The notes under the pieces were generated by a model. The model ran no database searches. It was given only the letters and a program-made list of their open reading frames with translations, and was not told where the DNA came from. A DNA stretch of 64,000 bases from Marsupella aquatica (lineage: Eukaryota > Marchantiophyta), in NCBI GenBank assembly GCA_973895155.1, contig OZ316891.1, forward strand, positions 29,636,001 to 29,700,000, in the 5' to 3' direction. This document shows, piece by piece, positions 39,401-49,135 of this stretch. Both the position numbers and the translations under genes were made by a program. Position 1 is the first letter of the stretch. Each line of letters opens with the position of its first letter.

Positions 39401-41513
39401 TGCAGAGAGTCAACGCAAATTATAATAAAAATCTAGAAATCCAAAAGTAAAGAAATTAGAAATACATTTCGATTAGAATATACCTGGATGGCAGGATCCT
39501 TCCAGAGCGCCTTGATATTTTCAGCATAATCTAAAGATAACTCTGGAAATTCCGGTCCGTTGCCAATCTCCAGAAAGACATCGCCCAGCTCCTGTCAGAC
39601 CACAAAGGACATGTGTCAGCATTCGTCTCATCTTTGAAACTGGATTCACAAGACCACTATTTATACCAGTGTCAAGAAGAACCCACGCAACACAGCATGT
39701 GGCTATGATAAAATGTGCTGTAATGGCACTACCGCTGCTCTCGAGAAAATGTTATCCTTGCTATTAAAATGACTACATCAACTGACCAGATATTTTGAGA
39801 CATTTAAAAGTGCCATTTAAAATACTGTTATCTCATTCAGCGTAAATCCTTAAGATCCAGCCATATTTCAATGTAAGTTTCAAAACTTAAATAGGTGCCA
39901 ATGCAACGTGCGATGTATAACCATAACCTGACTTTGGTGTACCTTATTCTCTGGCAATAATATGAATTTGTCTGGGTCAGCAGTTGCAAACTCATTCTGG
40001 CCGTCAAGGAGAATCTGAGAAGCCAGTCATCACATGTTACTACCATCTGTAGACAAATGCCAGACTGCAACAAATCTGATTTCTTAGTGCATATATGGCA
40101 TGCATTGGAAGTGCATGCTGTGTTTGAAATGATGATAATTCACACACAGCAAAGCAAAATTCTGTCATTAGCGCGTTTTACGACTCACTTTAATGGACTC
40201 GAAAACATTTGCGTGCACCACAGCCTTGTAATTTATTCTTTCTCCATCTGCAAATCCTTCTTGAAATAAAACTTTGATCTGTAACACAACATGTTAGCTA
40301 AGTATGCAGCCAGATTTTCCGAACTGCGCTGCTCAGGTCACAACAACCGAGTAATTCATATCACATCACGAAAGTCACAGAGACAACCTTGAGAAAGTCC
40401 TACAAAGAAACTGTACGAGTTGAAAGTCAGCTTGATCAACCACCTGCTTAAATATTGTTGATTTTCCTGATTCTCCAGCACCTGTGCAGCCAAATATGGA
40501 TAAGTAGATAATTCATGTGCTACCTGACCTCCCCGGCTTATCATTCAAGCGTACTCAAAAACTCAAATATCACGTTGCGACTCGATGCCCAAAAAGTTTC
40601 CACCATATTGCTGAGTTCTATCCTTTCTTTATTTTACTTTTCAGGTTGACAATGGATTAAACAAGATTAGAAGACCCATCAATGAGAAAATAAGTGTCAC
40701 ACAGTTCACGCCACAGCCGGCAACGAAGTTTAAAACGACGAAAACGTCAGACACATGTGTAGACTTGGAAAGACGTCGAAGCAAATAAGATTGACCCCAA
40801 CACCCATGTGGCGTGGCGGCCGCTCCTGATTGCTCAGATACTCAAGAATCTGACTCATGTCACGATATCCCACTACCGCTAAAAAGTCACAGCCGAGTAA
40901 GTCTCACTATTTCAACAGTGTCTGCGGTAGGGGAATCACGTAGGGCATTTGGCCTTGAAGGCAGTGGGACGTCCATGAATAATTTTAGCTCTGCCTTCCC
41001 CTTAAATGGTTACTTTTGAAGGATCTCTAGATATTTAAAAAAGGAATTGAGCTAGACAATTCGCAAAACACTGAAAAACAATTCGAGCATACAATTGATG
41101 AAACTAAAATAACAACGAATCAATCCAAGAACAACTTCAAACTAGGAGCAATCACCTAGTAGAAGCAGCTTTGGCACGTCTTTCTCTGCCTTCTTTTCTT
41201 TGCGTATCCGCTTGTCAATTTCTTCTCCCTGAACAGCGGAAACCGAAGGTAAGCTTCCCTGTTTCGCTGGCTGATCAACTATTTTTATTATCCACTATTG
41301 GCACAAAGACTGCACAATTATAATCATCCCGACTGGACACATTGGGATGCTTGTGAGTATGGATTCAATAGTCGATTGGGCAACTGCTTGCTAAGACCGA
41401 GCATCAAGCCCAGCGTGAACGAAAAGGTGTCCATGGCGATCAATGATAACCTGAGCCTTTTCTGCCTGCTCCCTCGGTGAAACTTGCTGCTCCTTGCCGC
41501 AGAATGATCCCAT
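36455..41513 (-). CDS. GPA1: Canonical heterotrimeric G-protein alpha subunit (GPA1 type)
   Basis: Thirteen exons on the minus strand: 41513-41451, 41228-41156, 40481-40444, 40278-40189, 40014-39943, 39591-39484, 39236-39135, 38576-38521, 38142-38023, 37590-37497, 37201-37142, 36957-36878 and 36632-36455. They sum to 1134 nt (377 aa; Arabidopsis GPA1 is 383). All phases agree. Family knowledge: GTP-binding switch subunit at the plasma membrane that partners G-beta-gamma. Seen: N-terminal MGSFC (Gly2 for myristoylation, Cys5 for palmitoylation), P-loop [15 protein letters not shown] with the conserved Arg and switch-I Thr, switch [26 protein letters not shown], and the C-terminal RTTAVDQ block ending in LL. 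It is shorter than GPA1 between switch I and DVGGQ. This is not the extra-large (XLG) class. The first exon carries the lipid signals, which fixes the start. Confidence 0.97.
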
Positions 41514-42554
41514 ACTGCTCAGCTCTCTCTCGTTGTAAACAGAGAGGAAGCCACTCTATGGATTTGATCGCGGAGCCATCGTCATGATTGATTGCGAGCT
41601 TTAGAGTTACGGTCGAGGACGACAGCGTGGTGGTTACTGTACCTCATACCAGAGCTGCTGCGTTCTCCCCTTCTTTCCCATTCCTGACCGTGAATGAATG
41701 CACAAAACAAGCACCTCTTGATTTGACCGATCCGACTAGTTTGCCCGGTTCCAAGGAATTCCTCCAGCCCGAGCCGGATGATTGATTGACGGCCAGGCAG
41801 CGCAGTCACACCCAAAATTTAGATCTGTGAACTACACCAGACACACAAAAAAACAGCTCGCCTCCTCCTTTTCCGTTGCTCCGGTTCTATTAACAAAACC
41901 GACCAAATCATTCAATTCCTCGCTCTTCTCCTTCGCTTCCAGTGGCCAGACCGCTAGCGAGAATCGTAGCGATGTCAATTCGAGATCAGTCCTGTGCTCT
42001 AAATCACTCACTTCTTCCGTGCTGCTGGCCACCGCGAATCCTTCTCCTATTGAATTTCAGGGCCGACAGGCAGTAGCAGCATGATATTGATGACAAATGA
42101 AAAGAAGTCCACCTCTGTGGCAGTAATGGGCGGTGCAGTGCCGTGGTCACAATTCAGCCCTGCACCTAGTCGACCTAACCAACTTACCTGCTTGCTTGCC
42201 TCGCCAATCATGCACTCCTCCAAAGTGAACAGTGTGTTCCACTTTCGCATGCTCTATGGAGTGGATGGCAGCCCCGTGGTACCGTAGTACTGTACCATAT
42301 CACTCAATAGCTTTGACCGTGCTGACCAGAGCTCGTGACTGTACAGGATTAGAATCATTTCAGAATCACAGAGTCAGAGGACTAGAGGACTATCAGCACA
42401 CTCCACACTAGGACTCCATCAACCAGTCTGGCAGGAACGGAGAAGGAGCCTCGAAGAGTCGAAGGGAACGGAAGTACCACTTGTGGTCTCTGAAGAAAGC
42501 GGTCTTGGACTATATTCTCGCCGAACAAGCCGGAGGCACGGTCTTGTAATTAAT

Positions 42555-43215
42555 CGATCAACATATCGTAGAGTCGTGGACTGATGGACAGCAGCCTGAT
42601 GGAGAGAGTTTTAGAGAGCACTAGACAGACTCACTTCTGTTGGACGAATTACGAGTCCGACTTTGGAAGGAAGGGAGAGGAGAGGAGAGGAGACGAGAAG
42701 AGAGGAGTCGAGAAGAAGAAGAATAAATGCAATCTAGTACTCAAAGCAACAAGAGCAGCAAGCAGCATTTGCAATCCACGAATCGCAAACAAGCGAGGAG
42801 GAGGGCCACGGCGCTGGGTAATTAGTTGCCGTAAAGTCGTGGACTGATGGAAAGATGGAGAGCACTATCGATCGAACACTCCACACATTGAAAGCGTACT
42901 TAAAAGTAAGTCTTGGGAGAAACCGAAAGCAACAACACAGTGATCAACATTACAGGAGTTTAAACTCCACGAAGCTCCAACATTCCGGAGGCAGGACCAC
43001 GGGACCAGTCATGAATTAATTCACCAAACCATCGACATTTTTCAAATTATGAACAGACCGATGGATGGAGAAATTGAAACAACACACTCCAGAATCAATT
43101 TTAAGAGGTATTGGACAGATTTTGGGACAAATTGAAAGACATTCTCGAACTAAACAATGCAAGTAATCGATCAAATCATGAACACAGCGTAGAGTCGTGG
43201 GCTGATCGAGAAAAT
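42555..43215. repeat. Diverged ~260-360 bp repeat units
   Basis: The core CGTAGAGTCGTGGACTGATG occurs near 42569, 42831 (CGTAAAGTCGTGGACTGATG) and 43189 (CGTAGAGTCGTGGGCTGATC). AATCGATCAA precedes two of them and GGAGAG...CACT follows, suggesting three diverged tandem units. Confidence 0.6.
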
Positions 43216-43224
43216 GGTGGAGAT

Positions 43225-43226
<2 letters not shown>

Positions 43227-43259
<33 letters not shown>
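43227..43259. repeat. (AG)n microsatellite
   Basis: Uninterrupted GA dinucleotides over about 30 bp. Confidence 0.95.
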
Positions 43260-43261
<2 letters not shown>

Positions 43262-43322
43262 AGACGTGATGAAGAGCAAGAGCGAGTAGAATTCAATTCA
43301 ATGAAAGCCTCGTGGTCTGGTG

Positions 43323-44096
43323 AGTGGTCACGCTGGTGTCATTACCGGATCGAGAACACTGTAGTGAACTAATTACCTTTTATAGACTATCAAACCCTGT
43401 CGATAATCACACATCAACATCTTGATAATCACACATCAAAATCTTACTTATAAGCACCCGCACCTCTATATATATATATAACTAATATTTTTGTATGCTG
43501 GTTTTTGGATGAATTTTAATTTATTTTTTTGAGACAAAAAATAATAATATTTATAGAGCTTTGACTAGACTTATAGAGTGAAGACTCTAGACCTTAATCT
43601 CATGACCCAAACTCCAACTACTAGTTATAGTGGGCCTAGGCTTCTAGAGTGAAGACTCTGAAGGTTAATTCCATGATCCAAATATGGATGGGAATGTATG
43701 TACTATGATAATCATGCATGTTTTTTTTATCTATATTCAAAATATGAACTTTATGGCTCGACCATAACATATGTGCATGCGAAGAGTAATGTGCATGGAC
43801 AAGAATATGGTATGTTATGCATAACTATTAAAATAATGACATGTATGATGGTTTTTTATCACTTCATTAACCTACAAAGAGTGTGAATAAGGAATCTACT
43901 TTGATGACACTTTTATAGTACTCTTCTTTATTCACATTCAAAGAACGGATAGTCGGGGCTAGTGGTGTCATTACAGAATCGAGACCACTGTCGTGAATTA
44001 ATTTTCCGGACAAGGACTCGGGACTCCCGACTGTTACCTTATAGACATGTAATGGGTTAATCAAACCGTGCCGGTAATCAAACATCAAAATGTGAT
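43323..44096. repeat. Pair of diverged direct repeats
   Basis: 43323-43450 and 43954-44096 share an ordered set of motifs: GTGTCATTAC.G.ATCGAGA.CACTGT.GTGAA, then ACCTT..TATAGAC, then TAATCA.ACATCAAAAT. The second copy also contains a 35-bp GC-richer insertion. The 500 bp between them are AT-rich and contain two CTAGAGTGAAGACTCT palindrome-like repeats (near 43570 and 43645). Confidence 0.6.
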
Positions 44097-44230
44097 AATA
44101 TAGGGTGTGCATTCAATTGAAAGAAGATAAGGAGATCTATTATGATATAGAAGATAACAAAATGTATCATGGTTGGAGTGATGTAGTACACAATATATGT
44201 CATATTTTGATGTGCAGTTACCTTAACCCC
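44040..44230. mobile_element. MITE-like element, truncated by the assembly gap
   Basis: GGTAATCAAACATCAAAATG near 44070 is matched in inverted orientation by CATATTTTGATGTGCAGTTACC near 44200-44222. Its interior also matches the element at 55147-55368 in the opposite orientation. The 3' end runs into the N gap. Confidence 0.6.
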
Positions 44231-44330
44231 NNNNNNNNNNNNNNNNNNNNNNNNNNNNNNNNNNNNNNNNNNNNNNNNNNNNNNNNNNNNNNNNNNNNNN
44301 NNNNNNNNNNNNNNNNNNNNNNNNNNNNNN
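44231..44330. other. Assembly gap (100 N)
   Basis: Exactly 100 ambiguous bases, a conventional scaffold gap of unknown size. Sequence is AT-rich plant-like on the left and GC-rich bacterial on the right. Confidence 1.
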
Positions 44331-44554
44331 CATCCGGCGATGCAGACGATGCAGCTGTGACCGGCCGGGCAACGTGCGGCCACGCGATCAGCTACGGGCG
44401 CAAGGTATGCGGCCACAGATGGCGCACGCTGGAGGACGGACAAGGTGATCGGCGCCTTGAGCTGTTCCGGCCAGCGGAGGCTTTCAGCACGCGCCGAGGC
44501 CACGCTAGTCAGCGCGGCAAAGCAGGCTATCAGTGCGGCGCAAAGCCTGACCAT
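44331..44554 (-). CDS. Bacterial secreted hypothetical protein, 3' truncated by the gap
   Basis: Minus strand, start taken at MVRLCAALIACFAALTSV, which forms a classic Sec signal peptide ending near ASARA; a longer frame could begin at 44620. About 75 residues are visible before the gap removes the C-terminus. I do not recognise the family. Codon use is strongly GC-biased like the neighbouring bacterial genes and unlike the host. Confidence 0.6.
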
Positions 44555-44681
44555 GGCTGGCGATCTCTTGGCGACGCGGTGTGGCGCGGCGCTGTGCCGG
44601 AGCGGAAGAAATGTATCCATGGCGGAACGTCAGAGCACAAAGTATGCCAATGCATGTGGTTAAATGAGGCGCGGCAGCGCT

Positions 44682-44927
44682 TCACCGCCCGCCGTCGAGG
44701 TGCCGGGCTTCTTCCTCGACCATGATGGGAATGCCGTCGCGGATTGGGAAGGCGAGCCGCGCTGAGCGGCTGATCAATTCCTGGCGCGCGGCGTCGTACT
44801 GGAGCGGGCCCCGCGATACGGGGCACACCAGAAATTCCAGCAACTTGCCATCGGGAACGGCGCGGCGCTTGCCCGCTTCCTTGTCAGTGCTCGCCGGTTC
44901 GGCCATGACGGGCGCCCCGACGTTCAT
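44682..44927 (-). CDS. Trm112/YcaR-family small protein (bacterial)
   Basis: 81 residues. The core reads [17 protein letters not shown], then [20 protein letters not shown], which is the Trm112/UPF0434 signature; bacterial members often keep only part of the zinc site. The start codon overlaps the stop of the upstream LON-domain gene (ATGA), typical of translational coupling in a bacterial operon. An N-terminal extension of about 25 residues precedes the core, as in many alphaproteobacterial homologues. Confidence 0.88.
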   Translation of the reverse strand: MNVGAPVMAEPASTDKEAGKRRAVPDGKLLEFLVCPVSRGPLQYDAARQELISRSARLAFPIRDGIPIMVEEEARHLDGGR

Positions 44928-45634
44928 TGCAGTGTCGAGCCGGACGTGCCGCCACCGGCCGCGAGTTCCATCTCGGCGAGGGCGATGAGCATGTCGGAGC
45001 GTGCCTTGAGCGTGGCGGCTTCCAGAAGGGCTTGTTTCTCCTCGGGGCCGTAGGGGCTCATGACCGAGAGCGAATTCACCAGCGGTTCGCTGGCCGAGCG
45101 GCTGATCGAGGCCCAGTCGGCGCGCAACTGGCGTGCTTCGAGGAAGCGCTTCAGCGTGGCGAGCAATTCCTCGCGCGGCACGTCCTGTTCGCCGATGCCG
45201 GCGACGAGATCGGCGGCGAAGCGCTCGAGCGAAACATGGAAGCGGCGATACGGTTTTGCGTCAGACACTTCCTCGGCGAGTTCGCAGCGCGAGACGCCGC
45301 TGAGCGAGACGATGAGGCGGCCGTCGTCCAGTTCCTGAAACGCCGTGACGCGCCCGATACAGCCGGTCGTGCGCAAGGTCACCTCGGACCCGGGCGGGCT
45401 TTCGCGTTGCTCGTCGTCGCCTTCGTCGTCGTCCTTGGGCGGCAGGCGCTGGGGCTGGACGATGGTGATCAGCCGGTGGCCGGCGATGGCGTCGTTCAAC
45501 ATCTCGAGATAACGCGGCTCGAAGATGTTGAGCGGCAGCGACGCGCGCGGCAACAGGATGCAGCCGCGCAACGGGAAAACGGGCAGCACGGTCGGTATGT
45601 CGCGGACCGTCTTGTACCGCTCGGTGATCTTCAT
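44924..45634 (-). CDS. LON substrate-binding-domain protein (bacterial)
   Basis: 236 residues starting [20 protein letters not shown]. The block [30 protein letters not shown] is the LON N-terminal domain signature; there is no AAA+ or protease domain, so this is the stand-alone family found in alphaproteobacteria and other bacteria. It lies between a thioredoxin-TPR gene and a Trm112 gene, an arrangement I associate with alphaproteobacteria. The function of the stand-alone family is unclear. Confidence 0.92.
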   Translation of the reverse strand: MKITERYKTVRDIPTVLPVFPLRGCILLPRASLPLNIFEPRYLEMLNDAIAGHRLITIVQPQRLPPKDDDEGDDEQRESPPGSEVTLRTTGCIGRVTAFQELDDGRLIVSLSGVSRCELAEEVSDAKPYRRFHVSLERFAADLVAGIGEQDVPREELLATLKRFLEARQLRADWASISRSASEPLVNSLSVMSPYGPEEKQALLEAATLKARSDMLIALAEMELAAGGGTSGSTLQ

Positions 45635-45697
45635 CGCGGCTCTCCGCCAGGGGGAAGGCGAAACGACTTCATACGGAACGACTTGGTTCAGCGTCGC

Positions 45698-46430
45698 TCA
45701 GGAGAATAGCACGCCGGACAAGCGGCGCCGCCCGTCCAACGTCGCGGCATCTTTCGGTCCCCACGCCTCGAAGAACTTGACGAGTTGCTTGCGCGCGGCT
45801 TCCTCGTTCCACTTGCGGTCGAGCTTGATCGAGTCGAGTAGTTGCGTCGCCGCGTCCTCCTTGCGTCCGTGGGCGGCGAGGGCGACAGCGAGATCGATGC
45901 GGGCCTGATGGTTCTTGGCGTCGGCGGCGACAGCGGCTTCCAGCGGCCCGAGATCGCCTGCGTCGGCTGCCTGCTTGGCCAGATCGATGGCGGCCTGGAC
46001 GGAGGAGACGACGGCGAGGCTGCGCTTGTCGGGCGGCACGAGGGCCAGCGTCTGCTCGGCGCGTTCCAGATCCTTGCTGGTCAGATAGCACTTGGCGAGG
46101 CCGGCGAGAGCGTTCGGGTTCTGAGCGTCGGCCTGCAGCACGCCGGCATAGATTTCTGCCGCGGATTGCAGATCGTTCTGGGCCAGTGCTGCCTCGGCCT
46201 CGTCGAGGGCCGCTTGGAGGTCGTTACCGGGGTCGTCGCCGAGGGCCGTGTCGATGAACTGCTTGACGGCCTGCTCGGGCTGCGGGCCGGCGAAACCGTC
46301 GAGCGGGCGGCCGTCGCGGAAGGCGTAGACCGTCGGGAGCGCCTGGATGCGGAGTTGGGAGGCGATGGCCGGATGGGCGTCGATGTCCATGCGCACGAGA
46401 CGCACCTTGCCGGCGTAGGCGCGCACGAGT
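45698..46430 (-). CDS. Thioredoxin-like/TPR protein (YbbN/CnoX type), 5' truncated (bacterial)
   Basis: Minus-strand frame with thioredoxin C-terminal half (VRLVRMDIDAHPAIASQLRI, then ALPTVYAFRDG with the cis-Pro) followed by TPR-like helices (LDEAEAALAQNDLQSAAEIY) to a stop at 45698, as in YbbN/CnoX co-chaperones. The thioredoxin N-terminus, including the CXXC position, is absent because sequence switches abruptly to AT-rich plant DNA near 46430. The break inside a conserved domain is a sign of an artificial or recent join. Confidence 0.9.
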
Positions 46431-46996
46431 ACTGAAATATAAATAAATTATTTATGGCATTTTCGTACAATTTGAACGGTAATAATATCAGGTTTCAGTG
46501 CAGGGCATGCATGAACCTGGTCGTCCCTATGGCACTCGAGGCGTGTCAAGGTGCAGATCAACATAGGATCACTGGCACTCAAGGTGTGGCAAGGTGCAGG
46601 TCAACATAGGATCAGTCTACAAGCTATCCCAAGACCAATGAGGCCTACCACATGGAAGAGGCCTGGAAGTTGTTTTCTCTGATCACAATCGAGCTTTTTT
46701 GGCACTTTGGTCTTCCCTGGGTTTTCTATGTTTTCTTTCCTTGATAGGGTACTGTCTCCATTTGGACCAATTTTGGCAGTGTGCTATATAATAGGTTTGG
46801 TTTCCAAATCCAGGTTTGACCAGGTCACCAGCTACTGTAGGTCTGGGCACTTGCCTGGGTTCATGACTTCAGTTAAATATCTAAATGAACAATTCGGCTA
46901 GTCCTACAGTTTGTGGACCACAAACTAAAAGTTGTAGAGTGCTCCAGGGAATCAAATTTCCCACGTACCCACTAAGACACACGAAGATTCATATAT

Positions 46997-47018
46997 GGGG
47001 GGGGGGGGGGGGGGGGGG
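46997..47018. repeat. Poly-G homopolymer (22 nt)
   Basis: Uninterrupted run of G. Such runs are error-prone in sequencing; the true length is uncertain. Confidence 0.9.
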
Positions 47019-48436
47019 AGATGGTATGGGGACACATGCCTACACGTACAGCTCTGTTGCTTCATTATTTTCTTAGATGATGTACAGTTCACTTGTCCCA
47101 TTTTTTACTTAGGTGATGACCTTCATTTTCGGCTCCCCTTAGCAAGGCTTTGCATGCCCATCCTTACACTTATAGTGTAATTTTATAAAAAAAAAATCTC
47201 ATTGTCCACAAAATTGATTCAGCAGCTCATAAAAAGCTCTCATATTTTTTACTACTGTAGTGTAACCTTGGTGAGGGATCCACAAGCTACAAAGCCCGAC
47301 AACATTGGTCTGACCAAGAGACACAAGAGAACACAAGAGATGTGCGACAAATCATACAGACCTTTCAATTGCTCTGGTCCTGGCCAGCTCTACATTAATT
47401 TTCCTCCCATGGGATTCTCTTCTGAGATGGGAGTCTGGAACAATTGTAAACAATTGGATATAATTAGTTTAGAGGAGCTCAACTATGTGTGAATGGATAA
47501 TACAGCCCATGATGGAACAAACCCTAAACAATTTGAACAACAGCAGAAGTGTTACAGGATGACTGTCCAGTTGTCCCTCTCTCTGTCTCATCCCTACCCC
47601 TTCCCAAAGTATACAATAACCAGGATCTGAGCTGGAGTTACTAGCTTGTAACACTACAACCAGAAAGTGAATAAAAGCGTCTTTGAGCATTGTGGGAGTA
47701 GGGTTCAGGCTAGAACCTCTACCCCAGACCTCCTTCACAGGATGTAGCAGTCCTCCCAAATACAAGTTACTAGTGTGTAACCATATCTGGAAGTACTTGT
47801 GATCCATCAACATTTTCCATACACCAATACATAAGATATGGCATTCTGGCAGGTGCTCTAGCCTTAACCCTCCCATAATGCTTGGAAAAGTTTCCCAGCT
47901 GCTTTCTGGTTACTAGCAAGTCACCTCAGCCTAGAGAGCCTTCATCCTATACTTAATTGTTGTCACGAAGAAATTTTACTGATCACCAGGTTTTGGGCAA
48001 GAAAATATGGAAATAGCAAGTATCTCCAGAAATGGTTACACAATGGTAATCTGTGTTAATGTGGACCCCAACTACATGAGGGAAGCCAACACCAAGAGGA
48101 ACACAAGTTGCACACCACTATCAAAGCAAGGACCTCTTTGGGGGTTTCTTTCCCCAGAAGGGCCTCATCAAGTCCTTTGTTGAAGGACTGAGCCTTATTA
48201 GGTTTGCAAATGCTAAAATATATATACCAAACTGCAGGAAAATATAAGGTGTCCAACTGGGACACACTATCCCACAGGTGAAGGACGCAATCAAGGGGAG
48301 ACAACCAAAGAGCCTTAAATCCCAGGGACCATGCCAAAGATTTACCACAAAAATAGCCAGGAAAAAACAAGCAAAAACCCTACCTATTGCAAACTGAAGA
48401 GCCGAGTAGAACTTTGGGGTGAAATAGAGGGAGGGG

Positions 48437-48530
48437 AACTACTGGCTTAGGTCAGTTGGCTAGGAGATTAGATTGGAACTGAAAGGTCCCAGGTTCAACT
48501 CCCTTCAACACACGGGGGTGTGGAGGGGAT
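48437..48530 (+). mobile_element. tRNA-derived SINE-like sequence
   Basis: An A-box-like TGGCTTAGGTCAGTTGG (48443 on) and a perfect B box GGTTCAACTCC (48492-48502) have polymerase III promoter spacing. Flanks do not form an acceptor stem, and a GT-rich body follows, so this is better read as a SINE head than a tRNA gene. The 3' end could lie as far as ~48700. Confidence 0.5.
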
Positions 48531-49135
48531 ATGTGTGTCGATGGATGGGTTTTGTGGGTAGTGGATGGGAGTTCTGATTATATCCTTGCCCCATGGTTGC
48601 CCATGTGGCCCTGATTTAATCCTCTCTAGCTCCTGGGGTGGGGAGAGTCTACCTTATTTTCTTTCAAGGCCACAAAAACCTTACTTCCTTTCAAGACCAC
48701 AAAAACATAACTAGATGGGAGAGTGGAGAAAACATTTGACTGGAGTCACCAAACCAACCCCTCAACCCCTCTCTAAAAAGCAATGGTGACTCCACCTGAG
48801 CATAAGTTAGGACCCCTTCTACATAATGTACTATGGTGACTCCACCTGAGTATAAGGACCCCTTGTACATAATGTACTGGCATAATCCTAAGAATGGATT
48901 GAAGACGGGTAGAGCTCAAAAAACCTAAACCCTACAAGTACTAAAAGACTCCTTTCGTTAGGATTAAATGGTCCACGGAAAGCATGTCGAGCATAGCAAT
49001 GGCGGCTTGTTCAATTCTGTGCAAATTGTAACAGTGATCATCAGCAAACTCGCGATTTTGTTCTTGTGATGGATTTGGGCTCCTGTGAAGTCCGCTAGCT
49101 CGGATCTTTGCGCTTGGATAAAGCTCCGATCCACC

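Larger units (their letters stand above)
41514..43322. other. G-alpha upstream region with diverged repeats
   Basis: Probably the G-alpha 5' UTR and promoter to ~42300, then repeats. A purine-rich GGAGAGGAGAGGAGAC run lies near 42675-42725. Short open frames on both strands have no family signature. Confidence 0.5.
46433..49135. other. Intergenic region upstream of the EMB1703-like gene
   Basis: Host-like AT-rich DNA. Contains a 43-bp tandem duplication near 46528-46615 (GGCACTC.AGG.GTG..AAGGTGCAG), a 22-G homopolymer (46997-47018), a SINE-like sequence, and a ~52-bp duplication near 48783-48885 (ATGGTGACTCCACCTGAG). No conserved coding segment seen. Confidence 0.55.

Noticed and set aside
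44078-44725. Long frames running across the N gap
   Set aside because: They join plant sequence to bacterial sequence through unknown bases and are artefacts.
44927-45709. Plus-strand frames (260 codons) over the bacterial genes
   Set aside because: Shadow frames caused by high GC; the minus strand encodes recognisable families with coupled starts.
48437-48530. Functional tRNA gene
   Set aside because: A and B boxes are present but acceptor-stem pairing and a clear anticodon arm are not seen.
49085-49135. Upstream GTG start for the EMB1703-like protein
   Set aside because: Nuclear genes start at ATG; 49136 has a good context and opens a transit-peptide-like sequence.
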